DNA of 64,000 nucleotides from Phoenix dactylifera (GCF_009389715.1 NC_052406.1:1550001-1614000); one strand, 5' to 3'. Shown: positions 1-13,935, numbered from the stretch's first letter. A program made the numbers and translations. The notes: generated by a model not told the origin, from the letters alone.

Positions 1-2509
1 TGTTTCAGTGGGAGGAAAATAACTTCCCAGGGGCAACGTGATCTAGATCAAGTAGCAGGACGGATTGTCATTGTTCCTTGAGTTGCTGCAGTTGTGGTCC
101 CCGTCATCCATGAACATATCTGTTGGTTACGATGGTCTTTGGCAGTTTTGGTTTTAGGATTTTCCTCCTCAGTCTCTAATTGTCAGCTTGAAACCTTTCT
201 TAATTAGTAAAACTCTCATGGCAATTGCTTTATTCTTGACAACACTTCTGATTGTTTGCTAGTAAAATCAATTTGAACCTTGGTCTGATATTTTAATATT
301 GAGACTGAATTTTTTTGAACATTTACCAACCTCTGTCAAAGCTTAACTGATGATTTATTGCATTTCTTACATAACGAGATATTTAAGTAATTTACTCTAT
401 CAACCATGTCTGCGAACTGATGTGGAATCAAGAAGGAAGTGTCATGCATTCCTTGTGTTCAAACAGAGAAGTCTGTCACTGTCAGAGTTACAGTTTGATT
501 CAGGATAATAACTTGCTCAGGCACCAAGCATTCCGAGTAGAGTCCCCTGGTGCCCATTTGTAGGATCTGGCTCAAAAAAAATGGCAATCAGTCTGTTCTT
601 TATTAGCTGCAGTTCCACAGAATCATGACCTGGGCTATCAAGGCTGGCTAGTTGGTTTTGTAACAAGAATTAATTCCCTCCAGGGATGTTCATGCTGAAA
701 CCAGCTTCATCCTCAAGCGGAGTGCACTGCTTTGGTGTGGGATTATGCTGTTGCTACCTGTGATGAATGCATTTGTTGTACAAGGCCTTCTTAAGAGATG
801 TCAATGCACCAGGGTGACAACCTGAAATTCCGGCTTAGGGAAAAAGACCGCTCATTATAGCGGCTCAGGTATCATGGAAAGCCATGAACCCCGCAATATT
901 TGATGAGGAAAAGGATTTGGATGATGATGATATAAACTGGAAAGGCCATTAATTTGCTGTCTTGTTTCTTCTAGGAAGGATACCTGCCTGGACCCAGACA
1001 TAGCAAATTTTTCAGAGGGTCTGATAGCCCATGGAACAGGTGGGCAGGCTTTACATACATCAAGACCCTTTTTTTTTTTTTTTTTTTTGATCATAACTTT
1101 GAGTATTTATGAATTTTGATACTTACGACAGCGCTGCTGAGAATTATGTTTAAAAAGCTTGAATTCTGCTTTGTTAGGCTGAGACATGACTTCACTGTAT
1201 CTGTCTGCAATGATCACAAAAGTAACAGTGATTTTGTTGAACCAGCCCTCAATGTGTCAAAATATATAGATGGAAGAGAACCAAGAATGACATTTTTTCG
1301 AGATGGTTTGATTGAAGAGAATATTAAGAAAGGAAGAAAGGCTTGAGATCATTAATCCTTTGATTGAACTTGGATTTCCAAAGAGGTGGAAGCTTTAATC
1401 AAGGCTGTTTAATTTTTCATTTTGGCTGAACAAATGTACTAAAGCAAGACTTCAGATGAATTCAGCTTCTATAAATTAAGTTTAAAAGCTTTTGCTCTGA
1501 TAGGGTTTGTCTTGGACGTGACTTTCTGCATTTGTGTTTGCAGATGAGCATATAATGTTTTCTGAATAGAGCTCAGAAGGCGATGTTCTGTTGAACCGGA
1601 GGTTTATAAAGTGCAACAGGATTTCTAGCTTAGTTCAGTGTAAAAGTAATTAAATCTTCCCATAACCCACTAATTAACATATCTCACCGTCTGATATTAA
1701 GCATCAGATCCTTGTTGGCATGAACACAGAAAAGGTGGCAAAAGTTTGCCCCATTGAGATGTGAAGGAAATCGAAGAAACCAAATGAATTGACTAAACAT
1801 TACATATTTACGCATTTATGGTAATATGGACATTGTTTAAATTGATAAAATTTCAAACTAGGAAAAAGTCAATGGAAGGTAAAGTGGGGTTCCAACATCT
1901 AAATGACACAAGGATTTTCATAAATTTGATTGGTCTTCATATGCAATATTCATTTAACTATCCCTACAAATTAACAATTAATGCTGAAACTTTCTTGGTG
2001 CAACAAATGTGAAGGCCTCTTCCAGAGATGAGACTAAATGATTTAAAAGAAGAAACATAGTGCATTGGGAAAGCAAAATCAAATATGAGCATCTGAGATT
2101 TTGTAGCTGGTCTTTCACGAGTCTTGAAGCCTTTCATCATCCGAAATTTCATGATGATCTTCCATAAGTCATTTGATGGTTTAGGAAAACTGTTGTCAGG
2201 TGATAACATCCTCCGTCATCTTCCCAGCATCCAGATACTAAAGTTGATCAGCAGAAAAGTATTATTATCCACGAACAAAATTCTGAAGATCATCGAATTG
2301 AAACTGCATATATTACATGCTAGTTATCTTATTTTTTTCAACACAATTTTATTATACCTACAGTAAATAAAGAAGCTCAAGGAAAAAAAAAGGAACCTCT
2401 CAAATTACGTGCAAGTTTTCTTCAGAACATGTATATCTGCAATTAGAGTGATTATTACACTATAATCCATGTTCTTTAATAGTTTGAACTAGAAGTTAGA
2501 AAGAGAAAC
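1..2509. other. Non-coding stretch, no gene recognised
   Basis: AT-rich DNA with no open frame that resembles a known protein. The only compositional landmark is a run of about 18 T at 1071-1088. The part nearest 2,509 should include the 3' UTR of the minus-strand TPX2-like gene. The rest could be an intergenic region or an intron or UTR of a gene that starts outside the window. Confidence 0.5.
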
Positions 2510-5500
2510 TCAGACATACCATGATGAGTTTACTGGGCGAATACGAAACCTTGGCTCCTTAGGGACTGTTGGAGGTCTTGCTGACCTTTAACATGAAGAA
2601 AAAAGTTTGGTTTGATTAATCACATGAATGTGAACAAGCTATGCAAGAATGTTCTCAATTAACATGGAAATGTTCAGGATAAATGCTATTAATTCAAGGA
2701 AAATGAACATAAACAGTTCAATAAATTGGTGTTATAGAGGCAAAATTAGAGGCACCGCATGCATCAAAGATTGGAAGATGTAGATTGATCAAAGGAGTGG
2801 AGGGCGAGAATAAGAGTCTGGGGAGCATGGTACACAGGTTGAAATTGATCTTATACAATAAGCCACTTACTTTTTTGGAATGAAGGGCCGATCAAAGTAT
2901 GGCATGGGTTGAGCTTTGGGCACAAGCTCTTTTCTGAGCCTCCGTATTTCCTCTTCTTCTTCCAACTGTAAAATAAATAAAGCATAATTCAGAGGAGAGC
3001 GCACAAAAAAAAAATGATACAAAAGTATCAATTAGAGGATTGTATGCTAGTCTTTAAATCATACATATACTGATATACCTTCTGTTGCCTCTCTCTTTCC
3101 GACCTTAGTTGCTCAGCAAAATTCATCCGCTCTACAACCTAAATTAATAGACAAAACAAATGCACCTTTTAACATTTCAAGTAATAAGCAAGTTCATATA
3201 TTTGTAAGTACATGTTGCTAATAATGTCAAGATTTTGTGGAGAGCTCACAAAATGATCAAATTCAGCCCGTTCTACAGCACGCACATCGCTGTGAAGAAC
3301 AATATCAATTGGCTCGGTGCTTTCCTTTACAGGGGGTTTCACCAAGCTCTGAGCATATTACAAGTAGATGTCAGGGATCAGCGACAAAATTATAGATGGA
3401 TTGTCTCATCATCTACCAGCAACATTATATCAAAATACTAATGATATTGATATCAAAAAGAGAGTGAGGATTTAACCAAGATATCATACTGCTCCATAAA
3501 ATGACAATAACTTTTGACAAATCCTGCGCAGCCTTGTTGCCAGAGAAACATAATTTATTTCTTTTACTGGTGACTCAGGAAAAACTCTCTCAAATCTTAA
3601 CATTTTCCTTAACTCCTTAAAATTGAATTGACGATGAGAAAATATTACTGATTGATCACTATAACTTGTCAATGATCTTCAATGAATGGTCGATGGCAGC
3701 TATACTGTTCACAAAGTAGCTGATGCAGTCATTATTTATAATGTAGTGGTCATAGAGTTTCTTGGTAAAAACATGCTCTCACTACTATCATCTTTGCTAA
3801 GATGAGGCAGGTCAATTTTCAATAGATGTGATTCTTTACATTAAAACTTTGTTTCAAGATATTCTTATTTTAGTTAATGAAGTTTCTCATCAGGAACTCG
3901 GTTTTTCTTCACACAAATTGCATGAAAAGCTGGGATAAAAGTTCTGCACACATACAAGAGTAGAATCATTACTTGTCTTCCAAAAAGATTTTGAGTAGAA
4001 TTAACTCCACAAGGTTTCGTCAGTATGTTCAATAAAAACAATTGGCTGTATAAATTAGGGCAGATACTACACATATGCTGTGTAGAATGTACGCATACAT
4101 GTGTGTATGTTATGCAAAAACACATGTATGTGCAATCATGCGTGTGTATGTTTGGATGTATGGTTGCAAAATACTTGAAACCAGCATAAAAATATAAACT
4201 AGGATTCTTTCTTTATGGATCCATTTTTTTTCAAAAATCTTGAAAAGTAAAATGAAAAACAAGTAATGCCACCTATCTTTTTGAAAATATTTTTAGACTA
4301 ATCAATTGAAGCTTCGGTAGCTATATAGATTAGAGTGGTAGAGCAGATCATGCAATTCTTTATGCATTAAAATCATGGTGAGCATAATATGCAATTGTTT
4401 ATGCATTAAAAACATGGTAATCTTGCATTTATCTTCAGGTTTGCATGTAAATCAGTGATTTAATTATCCTCAGCTACTCTTTTTCTTCTTCAATGTCAAT
4501 ATTTCTCTGTGCATTTATCACTAGAAGAAAAATTCTACAGGTTGTATTAGAGGTAGAGCCAAACCTCAGAGTTCTAGCCCAGAATTCTTTGCAAATAAAG
4601 AAAAACGAAACAGTGGAGATCAATGTTCTTATGAAATGGGATGAGATTGTAACATAGCGAATACTACATGGAACTACGAGAAAATTATAATGAGTGCTAC
4701 ACAGAACTACAAAATAACTAGTGGATAAGCACAGTTTAAAAAGCTAACTTGCATGGGAACACCAGTAAGTAGAGGCTATAAAAGTAAGGTGCAAAAGGCA
4801 ATGCATATCTCTAAGTCTTCTGTTCATAATTAGAAACAAAATATATACCTTTTCGAGTTTTAGAAATTAAGAAGGCTAATATTTTGCAGCAAACTGAAAC
4901 CAAGTCATGCATGTATTGTTGGAAAAAGAACCCAACCAGTTAAGTTTCTGGTATCAAGTTCATTCTCATGCAGCAGGTAATTTGCCAACTTCTCTTGGTT
5001 ACAGCTACCATAGTTTCCTCCAGGTTAAAAGACATATATCAGTTGATTATTAGCTGAATATTCCACTGTGAGATATATTAGTTTACATTATTCAAAAACC
5101 TTAAAGAATATTTCCAAGCAAACAACATAATATCTTATGTGTAAAAATTAAATTCCTCATTGCCCAAATATGGAGATCTTGCAATTAAAAGATTGCAAAC
5201 AAAGATATCGATACTACTCTAGTTATTATTTATACTACAACATGTTAACATTCATTTCAAGTTAATTAATTCAAGTATAGATAGAAAACAGCAAGGGCAC
5301 CTCTGGTTCATCAGTGGTCCATGGGAGACCTTGCGCAGTTGGTATGCGTTTCTTCTCCTCCTCTACAAGCATCTCTTTGACTTTCTTAAGGAACTGTTCT
5401 TCTTTATGCCTCCCTCTTAGCTGTGACAACAAAACATACATGGTTAAATTTACAATAATCAGCATATACTAGTGCCAACTTTGACATTCAGTTTTATGAT

Positions 5501-8250
5501 TACTATAGTACGCATATTTTATGAAACTGCTTAAAACTAATAAACCTAAGATGGAATTGATATAAATTACAATATGATATTTGAGCATTCCCTTTAATGA
5601 AGAAAAGACCACAAAGGAGAAGTTGACTTGCAATGACTACTCATCTCAACAGAAGACTGCAGTGATAAAAGCTCCACAAGCAACTAGCATTCCAGATCAA
5701 AATACAATTCAAAACACTTTTCTCCATCTTGATACCAAATGACTCTATCTAGTTCACTGCTTTAATCATTAAACATTGCCACATTTGCTATCTTCTTAAA
5801 AGAAACAAACTATGAAATGATTATGTGTTTTGATGCTTAAAAGTTTGCTATAATCTTTGTTTCTATCATTCATGAACCATAGCATTGTTTATAAATTCAA
5901 TTAGACTTTGATGAAACCACTGTCATTTGCTTTACCAAACCAAAACAAATGTGCAGCAATATGTTCCAGTAACTCTGCTTCTTGTTCATCATATGATGAT
6001 TAGTTTAACTAAATGTAACCTTTTGTACCATTACAAGTTCATTTATCATAACTAAACATATAATCTTCCTTCATGAAACATATCACTCTTTCAAACCCTT
6101 GTGACACCCCCCCCCTCCCCACCCCTCCGCCTTCCCCTGCAAAAAAGAAAAAAATAAGGATCCCAGGCGATGCTCAGTCCCTGCAACTGTTTCCCCAACA
6201 TCTTCAGGTTAAAAGAGAGGTTGTCCATAACCATTCTCCGCAATATACACCATAATATCTTCTCGAATGTACAGTAAAACAAATCCATCATAAATCAAAT
6301 TCAAAAGTCATCATATAAAGATTATTGATTTCATCATCAAATCCTTTAAAGGTTGCAACTGCTATAATCAACTACTGCAACAGGAAACTTCCATCTTACG
6401 ATCTTGTCAAACACATTGGAAATTTTGGCTATAGTGGTAAGTCGGGATCCTTGGTTAATGCCTCCATGACTGAAAATTTGAGTCTTCATGCAAGATCCTA
6501 CGTCTGAATACGGACTGGTTTTAACCATGGAGCATCTAAATTATGTAATCATCTTCTTCAGGTATGGATATACAAGGACACTGCAGGGTATCCAATTATC
6601 TCTGAAGTTATGATCTTGACTTTGGAAGCTCATACTTGAAACATTGAACAATTTCTTACATCAGTTTGTCACCCCCCCCCCCCCCCCCCCTCCCCCGCCA
6701 AAAAAAAAAAGAAAAGAAAAAGGTCAAGAGGATCCAATTGTGTATTGCCATCAAACATCTGCAGTCTATCTCTTGTGCCTTTGCTGCCATTGTAGATTTT
6801 GTTATTTCTCTAAAGATTTCAATCATTCAATATTTCATTTTACTAATAACAATAGATCCTTTGCTTACTTCAGGTTCAGAAAAGCATGCATAACAAGCAT
6901 AAAACTGTTTCAGTTTTCATGTTTCAATGTCATGCAATAATTATATTGCAATGTGAGATCGCTAAATCTAGTTGACCTCTACAGTCCTATGTATCTGTTG
7001 GTCGTTGTCAAATCTAGGATTACAGTTTTGCATTTAATTTATCCCTTTTCCACATCTTTTTGTCCTAAAACGTAGTATAACAAAGATCAAAATATGAATG
7101 TAAGAGAGCACCTCAGTTCTCAACTTGAACGGCTGTTGGCTTGTCACCTTGAGCTTTTTATTCCAGCTCCTTCCTGAACACTCAGAACTCTGGACAACAC
7201 AAGCAATTTCCACAGTTAATTCTGACATCAAAAATTTGCAATGCAAGCTCCAACACTGGTATCAAAGAAAACAGAGTCATAGAAACAAGAAGTATACTTA
7301 CGTTACGCCTACTCCGGCTGCCACCAGATGTCCTACTCCCCCAGCTCAATCTACAAAATAATTTAGTTAGAACATGCTTCAACCCAACAAAATCTAAGAA
7401 AAACTGTCACTAACCTGTCACTGTTACTGTCCATTGAAGAGTACAACCTCGAATCCCTTTCAAAGTCCTGTGAACGGAAGAACTCTGCCGAGGAGAAAAC
7501 AGATGCAGATGAAACCTTGATCTCTGCAGTCTTTGTTGGCTGCCGCAAGCCTGGCAAGGCCCAATTCATTGTTCTTGGCTTTCTATCTTCACTCCTCTGA
7601 GCCTCTTCCTCCTTCGAAATGGAAAGGAGGGTCTCAAATGCCTTCACCAGATGCTTCACCCGTCCTGAGCCTGGCTCAGGGATACTGCTCATTGCTTCCT
7701 CCATCACGAGACCCCTCATCTTCCTCACCATTGCACTGCCCTCCAGATCTTGGACATCCGAATCCCCCATCTCTGGAGACCCAGTTCCCTTCGACTTGTT
7801 TATATTCTTTGGGCTCCCGACCTTCTGATCTTTCTCCACTCCATCATTCCCTACTCCATCTTTCAACCCTTGGCCTTTGCCAGGTGATGCGCCTACAACT
7901 CCGGTGGCACCAGTCGCATGATCGATATGAAAAAACTCTTCTTGGGATGCCCGGAGGGCCTCATAGGCCTCTTGTCGGCACTTGTTGAAACCAAACGTTT
8001 TCCCCCCTCTCCTGGAGTTCTTCTTGACGACGATAAACTTCCTCTCTTGGGCCGGCGGAGGGGGCGGTACGACCCGACTAGGGGTTTTAGGGGCTGATTT
8101 CTTTGACCGTGCCGACTTGATCGCCGGAGACTTGATTGGCTTCTGGGAAGGAGGGGAAATGGGGAGGTTGGGATCAAAATTCTCAGAAACCCTGCAGATT
8201 TTCGCGGTTTGAAAAGAAGAGGCATGTGTGTTCTTTGCCGGTGTTGCCAT
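2510..8250 (-). CDS. TPX2-like microtubule-associated protein, eight coding exons
   Basis: Eight exons join in phase into about 470 residues: 8250-7415, 7350-7302, 7189-7112, 5420-5301, 3348-3250, 3140-3081, 2965-2871 and 2585-2510, all with GT/AG boundaries; the stop codon is at 2512-2510. The N-terminal exon (about 278 residues) is Ser/Pro/Lys-rich, basic and probably disordered. The remaining exons build the conserved C-terminal TPX2 region: KVTSQQPFKLRTE, then RGRHKEEQFLKKVKEM, IPTAQGLPWTTDEPE, VERAEFDHFVVERMNFAEQL, and the hallmark VPKAQPMPYFDRPFIPK near the end. Known TPX2-family proteins bind microtubules and, in the TPX2-like (TPXL) subgroup, activate or target Aurora kinase on spindles. 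The start MATPAK and the overall size suit the TPXL subgroup. The intron between exons 4 and 5 is about 1.95 kb. Exon borders were read by eye and not checked against transcripts. Confidence 0.88.
6099..6160. repeat. C-tract followed by A-rich tract, intron of TPX2-like gene
   Basis: A C-rich run is followed by an AAAAAAGAAAAAAA-like tract. A second, longer copy of the same design lies at 6665-6720 in the same intron. On the transcribed sense (minus) these read as T-rich then G-rich. Confidence 0.6.
6665..6722. repeat. Long C-tract (about 20 C) plus A-rich tract
   Basis: An almost uninterrupted C run is followed by poly-A/G. In the sense of the TPX2-like pre-mRNA this is a long G run inside the intron. 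It resembles the tract at 6099-6160, so the two may be copies of one insertion tail or independent slippage products. Confidence 0.6.
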
Positions 8251-9600
8251 CTTGGAATTCGTTGAGCCCCAGATCAGATCAAAAAAAGTATTATAGGAGA
8301 GAAAACTGGATCCAAGAAGGTGTCTTTTCTGGCTTTCTCTCTCAATGGGGTTGAGAAATTCTTGGAAAAATGGGAAAAACCAATGCTAGGGTTTCAGAGA
8401 AAGAGATAGAGGAGTTCGGGGAGAAGAGAACGACGAGTTTGGAAGCTTTTGGTATCTTACCAAAGAAAAAAAAAACTCTTGGTAACGGCTAGTTTTCTGA
8501 AGGGCCCGATCGAGAGAATTTTTAAATAATGTTTCGTTGTAGCCGTTGGATTGGTTTTCGCTCCTTGGAAAGAGAAATAATTTCCTACACCGCGTGCACC
8601 AGGTCACCCGTACACGTAACCAATCTTATCTGGTCGTTTTGGTGGGCCTCACTTATCGAGCGCTCATCTAGGTGCACCGAACGAGCGGCTAGAGTACCCG
8701 GCGTGCACCACGGGCTTTTTAAGTCAAAAGCCGCTCGGTTCCGGAATTCCGAGGTCGTTCTCGATCGATTCTGCCACTCTTACGAGCCCTTAGGTGAGCT
8801 TAAGAGTCCCCTTCTTTTCTGATCCCGTTTTTCTTTTTTTCGCCCCCCCCCCCCACCTCTTTTTTCTTTTTCCCTTTCTTTAGCGATTTCCTCGTTTTTT
8901 TGGGCTTTTTTTAAAAAACAATGATCGGCAGAAATGCTTGAAAGTTTCCACTTTTTCACGAAATTTTGATTGTTTCACTTTAGTTGGTGCTGTAAATATG
9001 AGAATTGTTATAGCAGTAGAGACTTCTGCTGGTTTTGATGGCAGTAATCGGTAGGAAAGGTCGAATATTTTTGTGATTTTCCCCCCTCTGCTATGTCTTG
9101 TGGTTGGAAACATGTATATATATCTGTTTTGGAATGGACCAATTATATATATTCCATTGTCTTTATCTATAATTCATCATTGTTAATTTTTAGGTTCTGT
9201 GTTCAGGTTGGTTATGGTTTATATTTATAATTTTTTATGATGTAGTCAATGATTTCAAGTTTATGAAGATGGTGATAGCATACCGTTCTAGTGCTGGTTC
9301 TCCCAAAAAAAGAAAACATGTAAGGTTGCTGGGGTTTAAAGATTATCTTGAAATTTGCTGTTCTCTACTGTTGCTGGCTCACTTGTTGGCATTTCTTTAG
9401 AGCAATATAACATGAAAATTGTTAAACCTAAGCTAGAATGAAATATGTCCACTCAAGAATTGATACTTCCAGCTATCATTTTACAATGTCTTGATAAGCA
9501 TCACTCATGTGCAACTTAATGTTGGACAGATAGGGGTTCTTTTTGTTTGATCTGAATTGGATCATAGTAATTGGTACGATCAATTTGCTTTTTATTTTTG
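8251..9600. promoter_or_regulatory. Divergent upstream region of TPX2-like gene and DGK pseudogene
   Basis: This should hold the 5' UTR and promoter of the minus-strand TPX2-like gene. It may also hold a leader exon of the plus-strand DGK gene: GC-rich sequence up to about 8,793 ends in a donor-like CCCTTAG/GTGAGC. The next recognisable DGK sequence starts with an acceptor at 13,797, which would imply a 5-kb leader intron. This is inference from splice-like sites only. No clear TATA box was found on either strand. Confidence 0.3.
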
Positions 9601-11880
9601 AGAAATACAGTGGCATCTTCTGATAGGTCCCAGCCTGTGGAGGAGGAGAAGAGAACGATGGAATAGAAATACTTTATTCAAGGCCTCTCTTCGGGGGAGA
9701 GAAAACCCATGCAAGAAAATACTCTACTTCAAGTGAGAGTAACCTATGCTTCAAACTAAAGAAAGAAAAGAAAATACTTCCACACCTCCCTCCTGGAGCC
9801 CCGCACCCCCCCCGGGCCATCACTCATCAATGCCCTAGTCTCATGTACGCTCCGGAGTTCCTCGAACCCACGCTCCCCACGTCCACGTGTAGTTCGGGCC
9901 ATCACACATCCTTGTTCCCCGTTCCGCGTCCTCTCTTCCCTCATCCACATGACATCTAAGCCATTGCTCATCACGCCCCACTCTCATGTCCGTGCTTCGG
10001 AAAACCCATGCATGACGGAGTCGTTGAGTTTCCTCCGCTTCCACGACACTTGGTTTCCTTCGTTCCCGGCCTCGTTTGTTTCCCTGGTGAGTCGGCAGCT
10101 CCGTGGGAGACGTGGTCGATGGCCACCATGTAATTTGGCCTCCGAACCCGCTAGGGTCTGGTGCTCCTATCATCTTGTTGGACCAATCCCTAGTGCATGC
10201 GCTGATGGGAGGAGATCCAATCACAGGTTTATGTGTATCTAGACTCTTTTAAGCAAACTCTTTAGGCTTTTGTTCCAGTTCTACTGCTGAAGCTGGGGTA
10301 TCATTTTTTTTCATTTCAGAGTTGTAAAGCTAGTATAGGTGGTTGCAGGTTCAGATCAGTGATTAGAAGCACCCTTATTTTATCAAGTTTTTAAAATTAA
10401 TTTCCAATTATTCTTTGGAGCAATTCTTCAGCTTTTCTTATTTACCTTAATTTGATGAGGCCAAAGATCGGTGGAGTACTGGTGCTCCTGATTGGACTCT
10501 TCCCTGTATTGTCTGCATAAGGTTTGCACTTAGAGCCAGCATTCTCACAGCATCCAAGTTTTGATAATAGAACGATTGGCAACCATCTTATGGTGCTTCA
10601 TGAAGTCAATATTTGATGAGAGAGACTTTTTAGATTCATCAACCCAAGCAAATTGACCTTGGCCAATCATTTGCAGTAGAACTGATTTATCATGATAGTT
10701 CCACTAATTACTGTTTTATGATTGACAATGGCGCTTATGATTGAGTGGATTGAGAATTCTCATACAAGCTACATTAAATGAACAGATATATGGTGACAGT
10801 TTAGTGGCAAAGAGATTGATGAAAGTAATGCTTGAGGGCTTGTATTTTCTGATTAAAGTGAACCCTCTTGGTTTTGATAGTTAACTTGTCATTGAAAACT
10901 TCCTATACTGGTTGGAAGAATTGAGAGATTCTGTGTTTATATGGAGATCATGTGGTGGACAAGATATAATATGTGATGTAGCTTATAAAGATAAAGAGAG
11001 GGGCAACTTCAGTAGCACCACAAACCTAATATGAACATGGCAGCATATAAAGGAAATGTTGAAGGACCACTGGTTACTGTATGCAGGTTTTCATATTAGG
11101 AAGTCGATATTATTGCTGATATGCTGTATAAAAAAATGAACATTGTCTTATAGGTGGAAGAAAAAGTCATGCATTGGGATGGATCTTTATATTTCTCATT
11201 TGTTGGAACTTGGAATTGCTCTGTTTGGGGTGTTCTTACAAATGCAGTTATAACAAATTGATCACTTTTTCCCCTTCATCACTTCTAGTCAAAGAGCAGT
11301 ACATCCACTACAAGTGTTTGATGATATAAGTTTACGATTCCAATCTCAGCTAACTAATGTGTCTGGTTCTGACACTTTTTTAATGCTCAAGTGGTTTTTT
11401 TTTTGGTAAATTGGATAAATTAAACAAATGAGTATAAGTACATCAGTGGGACTCAACAAACTAAATATTTAAGAATGGATCAGGAAGATGTCTTAGAATC
11501 CATGCCCAAGTAGTTTTTTCAATATTTTGGGCAAGTTTTATGCTACTCATCTGAGCAGTCTTGCTTTTTTTGACACCAAAAACTATTTTTGTTAACTTAC
11601 TACTGGATTCTAAAAGGTTAATTTGTTAGGGAAGGAGACAACAACAAATGCTAGGTCTTAGAACCCCACTTTCTTACGTGCAGCCCAGACTATGTATGTG
11701 AAGACAAAAGAGTCAAGGATAAGTCTAGATAAGGACGACTCAAGAAGTGAATGACGAAACTAGGCATAAGTCAAGGTAAGAAAAGACTCAATACAATAAA
11801 CAAGGGATTTGAACTCATGACATTCACTTTGATACCATGTTAACTTATCACTAGTTCCAAAAAGCTTAAGGGGTAGAGGA
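9600..11880. other. Non-coding stretch, possible old mobile-element scraps
   Basis: 9,640-10,240 is more GC-rich than its surroundings, with short open frames that resemble no known protein. Near 11,800-11,850 the minus strand reads TAACATGGTATCAAAG, which resembles a plant LTR end followed by a tRNA-Met primer-binding site, so a decayed minus-strand LTR element may lie here. No paired terminal repeat was found. Confidence 0.25.
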
Positions 11881-11929
11881 AGGGGTCCATAATGCATATT
11901 AGGCCTCAACAATTTTAACTTGTGATTCA

Positions 11930-12510
11930 ATATTCGCTGAATTGATATCGGAAGGCATACTAGCCGACAACTGGTTTGGCACGGTATGGATCTGTATTGT
12001 GCTGTTCTGAGTATATTGAAACAACTAGAGTAGAAGAGAGAGGGGGAGAGGGAAAAAAGAAGAAAGAAAGAGAGAGAGGGAGGGAAGGGAGAGGGAGTGA
12101 GCAAGGAAGGGGGAGGGCCAAAGGAAGCCTAACCTAACTCGAGCGAGCGAGCATGAGAGAGAGAGAGAGAGAGGAAGAGGAGGAGGAGGGAGAGGAAGGG
12201 AGGAAGGGGAAAGGCAAGGAAACCCTAACCCAAACCCAAGCGTGAGAGAGAGGGAGGGACTTATCTCTTGGATCATCTCAAGCGATGGGGGTGGGGGGTT
12301 TAATTGAGCTGAGGAAGGGATTTTTAATTTAGTTGGGGAGGGTTTGGCGTTTGTATTGAATCGACAAAGGCAACTGTCTTGGTTCTCCGAGGGTTTGGCT
12401 TTTGTATTGAATCGACAAGGGCAACTGTCTTGGTTCTCCATCGGTTCGGCTTCGTATGCCCTAAACCGGGTGGTTCGGGGTGGTTCGGCGAATCATGATG
12501 TGATTTAGAG
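11930..12510. repeat. Purine-rich dispersed repeat, copy 1
   Basis: The block opens with CATACTAGCCGACAACTGG, runs into several hundred bases of GA-rich sequence with short CCCTAAC-type motifs, and closes with TTCGGCTTCGTATGCCCTAAACC. The same order (TACTAGCTGGCGATCGG, GA-rich core, CCCTAACCCTAAACC, GATTCGATACATCTTGAACC) recurs at 13,936-14,375. The two are therefore diverged copies of one family. No coding capacity or clear terminal inverted repeats were seen, and the class is unknown. Confidence 0.55.
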
Positions 12511-13798
12511 AGCAACCTTTAATAGTCATTATCTTTTCCATTGGTACCACCATTGGCAGTTTTTCTTGTATCAAACCGGCACCTTATATGCCACTATAAA
12601 TAGTTGGCATGGTAATTCTTTGAAGTTATATTGTTCATTATATTTCTGTCATCAGCTAAAATTAAGGCCTTTCATTGAGTGGTAAATTATTATTGCTCAG
12701 TTATTTTGTTGATTGCAGATTGTCTCATTCATATTTTTTCTTTTCTTACTTTTTGTTGATTAGTTTATATACACTGTACTATTTTCATCGGATCACATCT
12801 TATAAACTAGTGGGATAGTGTTCTTTAATATTGTGTTGTTGTAGCAACAAAAGAGGGATGATCACAATTTTTTGGAGTGAAATATGTGAGATGTTTGAAT
12901 TGGGTGAGTTGGCCATTTTCTCACTTTTCATTTTCTTGAGCTGTTGTTGATAGTACATTTATTGGCTGGGTATGTCTATCACTATAAAGTTTTAAATGCA
13001 CTATGTGGTGTGAACTGAAAGCTGGCATTACATGAGTAACGGCTAGTCTGATGGTAATGATGCTACTTGATGTTTTAACAATCTTGATGTTTTCAATGCA
13101 ATATTTTATATTTTATAAAGTCACCTCATGAGGTAATAACAGTTGCTATTCATGTGTACATACATGAAAATTGGAGTTCATATTTTGTACTTCAATTTTA
13201 TTTGTTTCGGTTCATGAATACACACAAAGATGTGGTAGAAATTTGGACCCATGCTTAATAAATTTAGTGGCTCCATTTTTAAAAATGTGGGACGTCTATA
13301 GCTGATGTACTTCCCCCTCTGTTTTCCAGATTTTTTGTGGACTGAATTACTCTGTCATGCTTTTAAAAATCAAAGTTTGGAGTCACAACAATTTCTAGGA
13401 ATAGGGTATCAAAGTTTTGTGTTGGTCTGCTGGTCTGCATGCTTAAAAGCCTGACAAGTCCCTGTTTCGAAAGACTTGGTAACTTTACGGGCATATGGTG
13501 AATAAATAAATCATGTAAGAAGATCAAAGGGTACTAATGGATGTTTTATCATAATTCTATCAGAGATCTTATCTTCGATCAGCTACCTTGCTGACGACAT
13601 TTTGATTGCTGAAGTTGATTTGAAGAGCGTGATGTGAATGATGCTATTTGTCTTGCTTCTATCTTGTGTCATGCATGAATCAGACCCTTGACCTCCGAGT
13701 TGGAATTTCTTAAGTTGAATAGCTATATTTCTAACAAAGGGAACGTGATGATTCCATTAAGTTACTAAAATATGAATTGGTTTAAATAAAAATTCAGG
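12511..13798. other. AT-rich non-coding stretch upstream of the DGK pseudogene
   Basis: No recognisable coding sequence. It lies between the first purine-rich repeat and the first DGK-like exon, which begins after an acceptor-like TTCAG/G at 13,798. It is probably the leader intron or upstream DNA of the ancestral DGK gene. Confidence 0.4.
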
Positions 13799-13935
13799 AT
13801 GTTTCTTCCTAAGTGGGGCAATGATTCTTCTGATATGGCGGAATTTTGTTTCTATTACTAATATAGCGACTATTTTTACCTTCATGTTAACATATGCTTT
13901 CTCCCTATAGAGGTGTAATATCAGTTTAATCTAAG

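Noticed and set aside
1116-1346. 76-residue plus-strand frame as a gene
   Set aside because: Short, no known motif and no supporting splice or promoter context.
7533-7988. 151-residue plus-strand frame over TPX2-like exon 1
   Set aside because: It is the complement of the Ser/Pro-rich first exon, with no domain; the minus-strand exon joins in phase to TPX2 exons.
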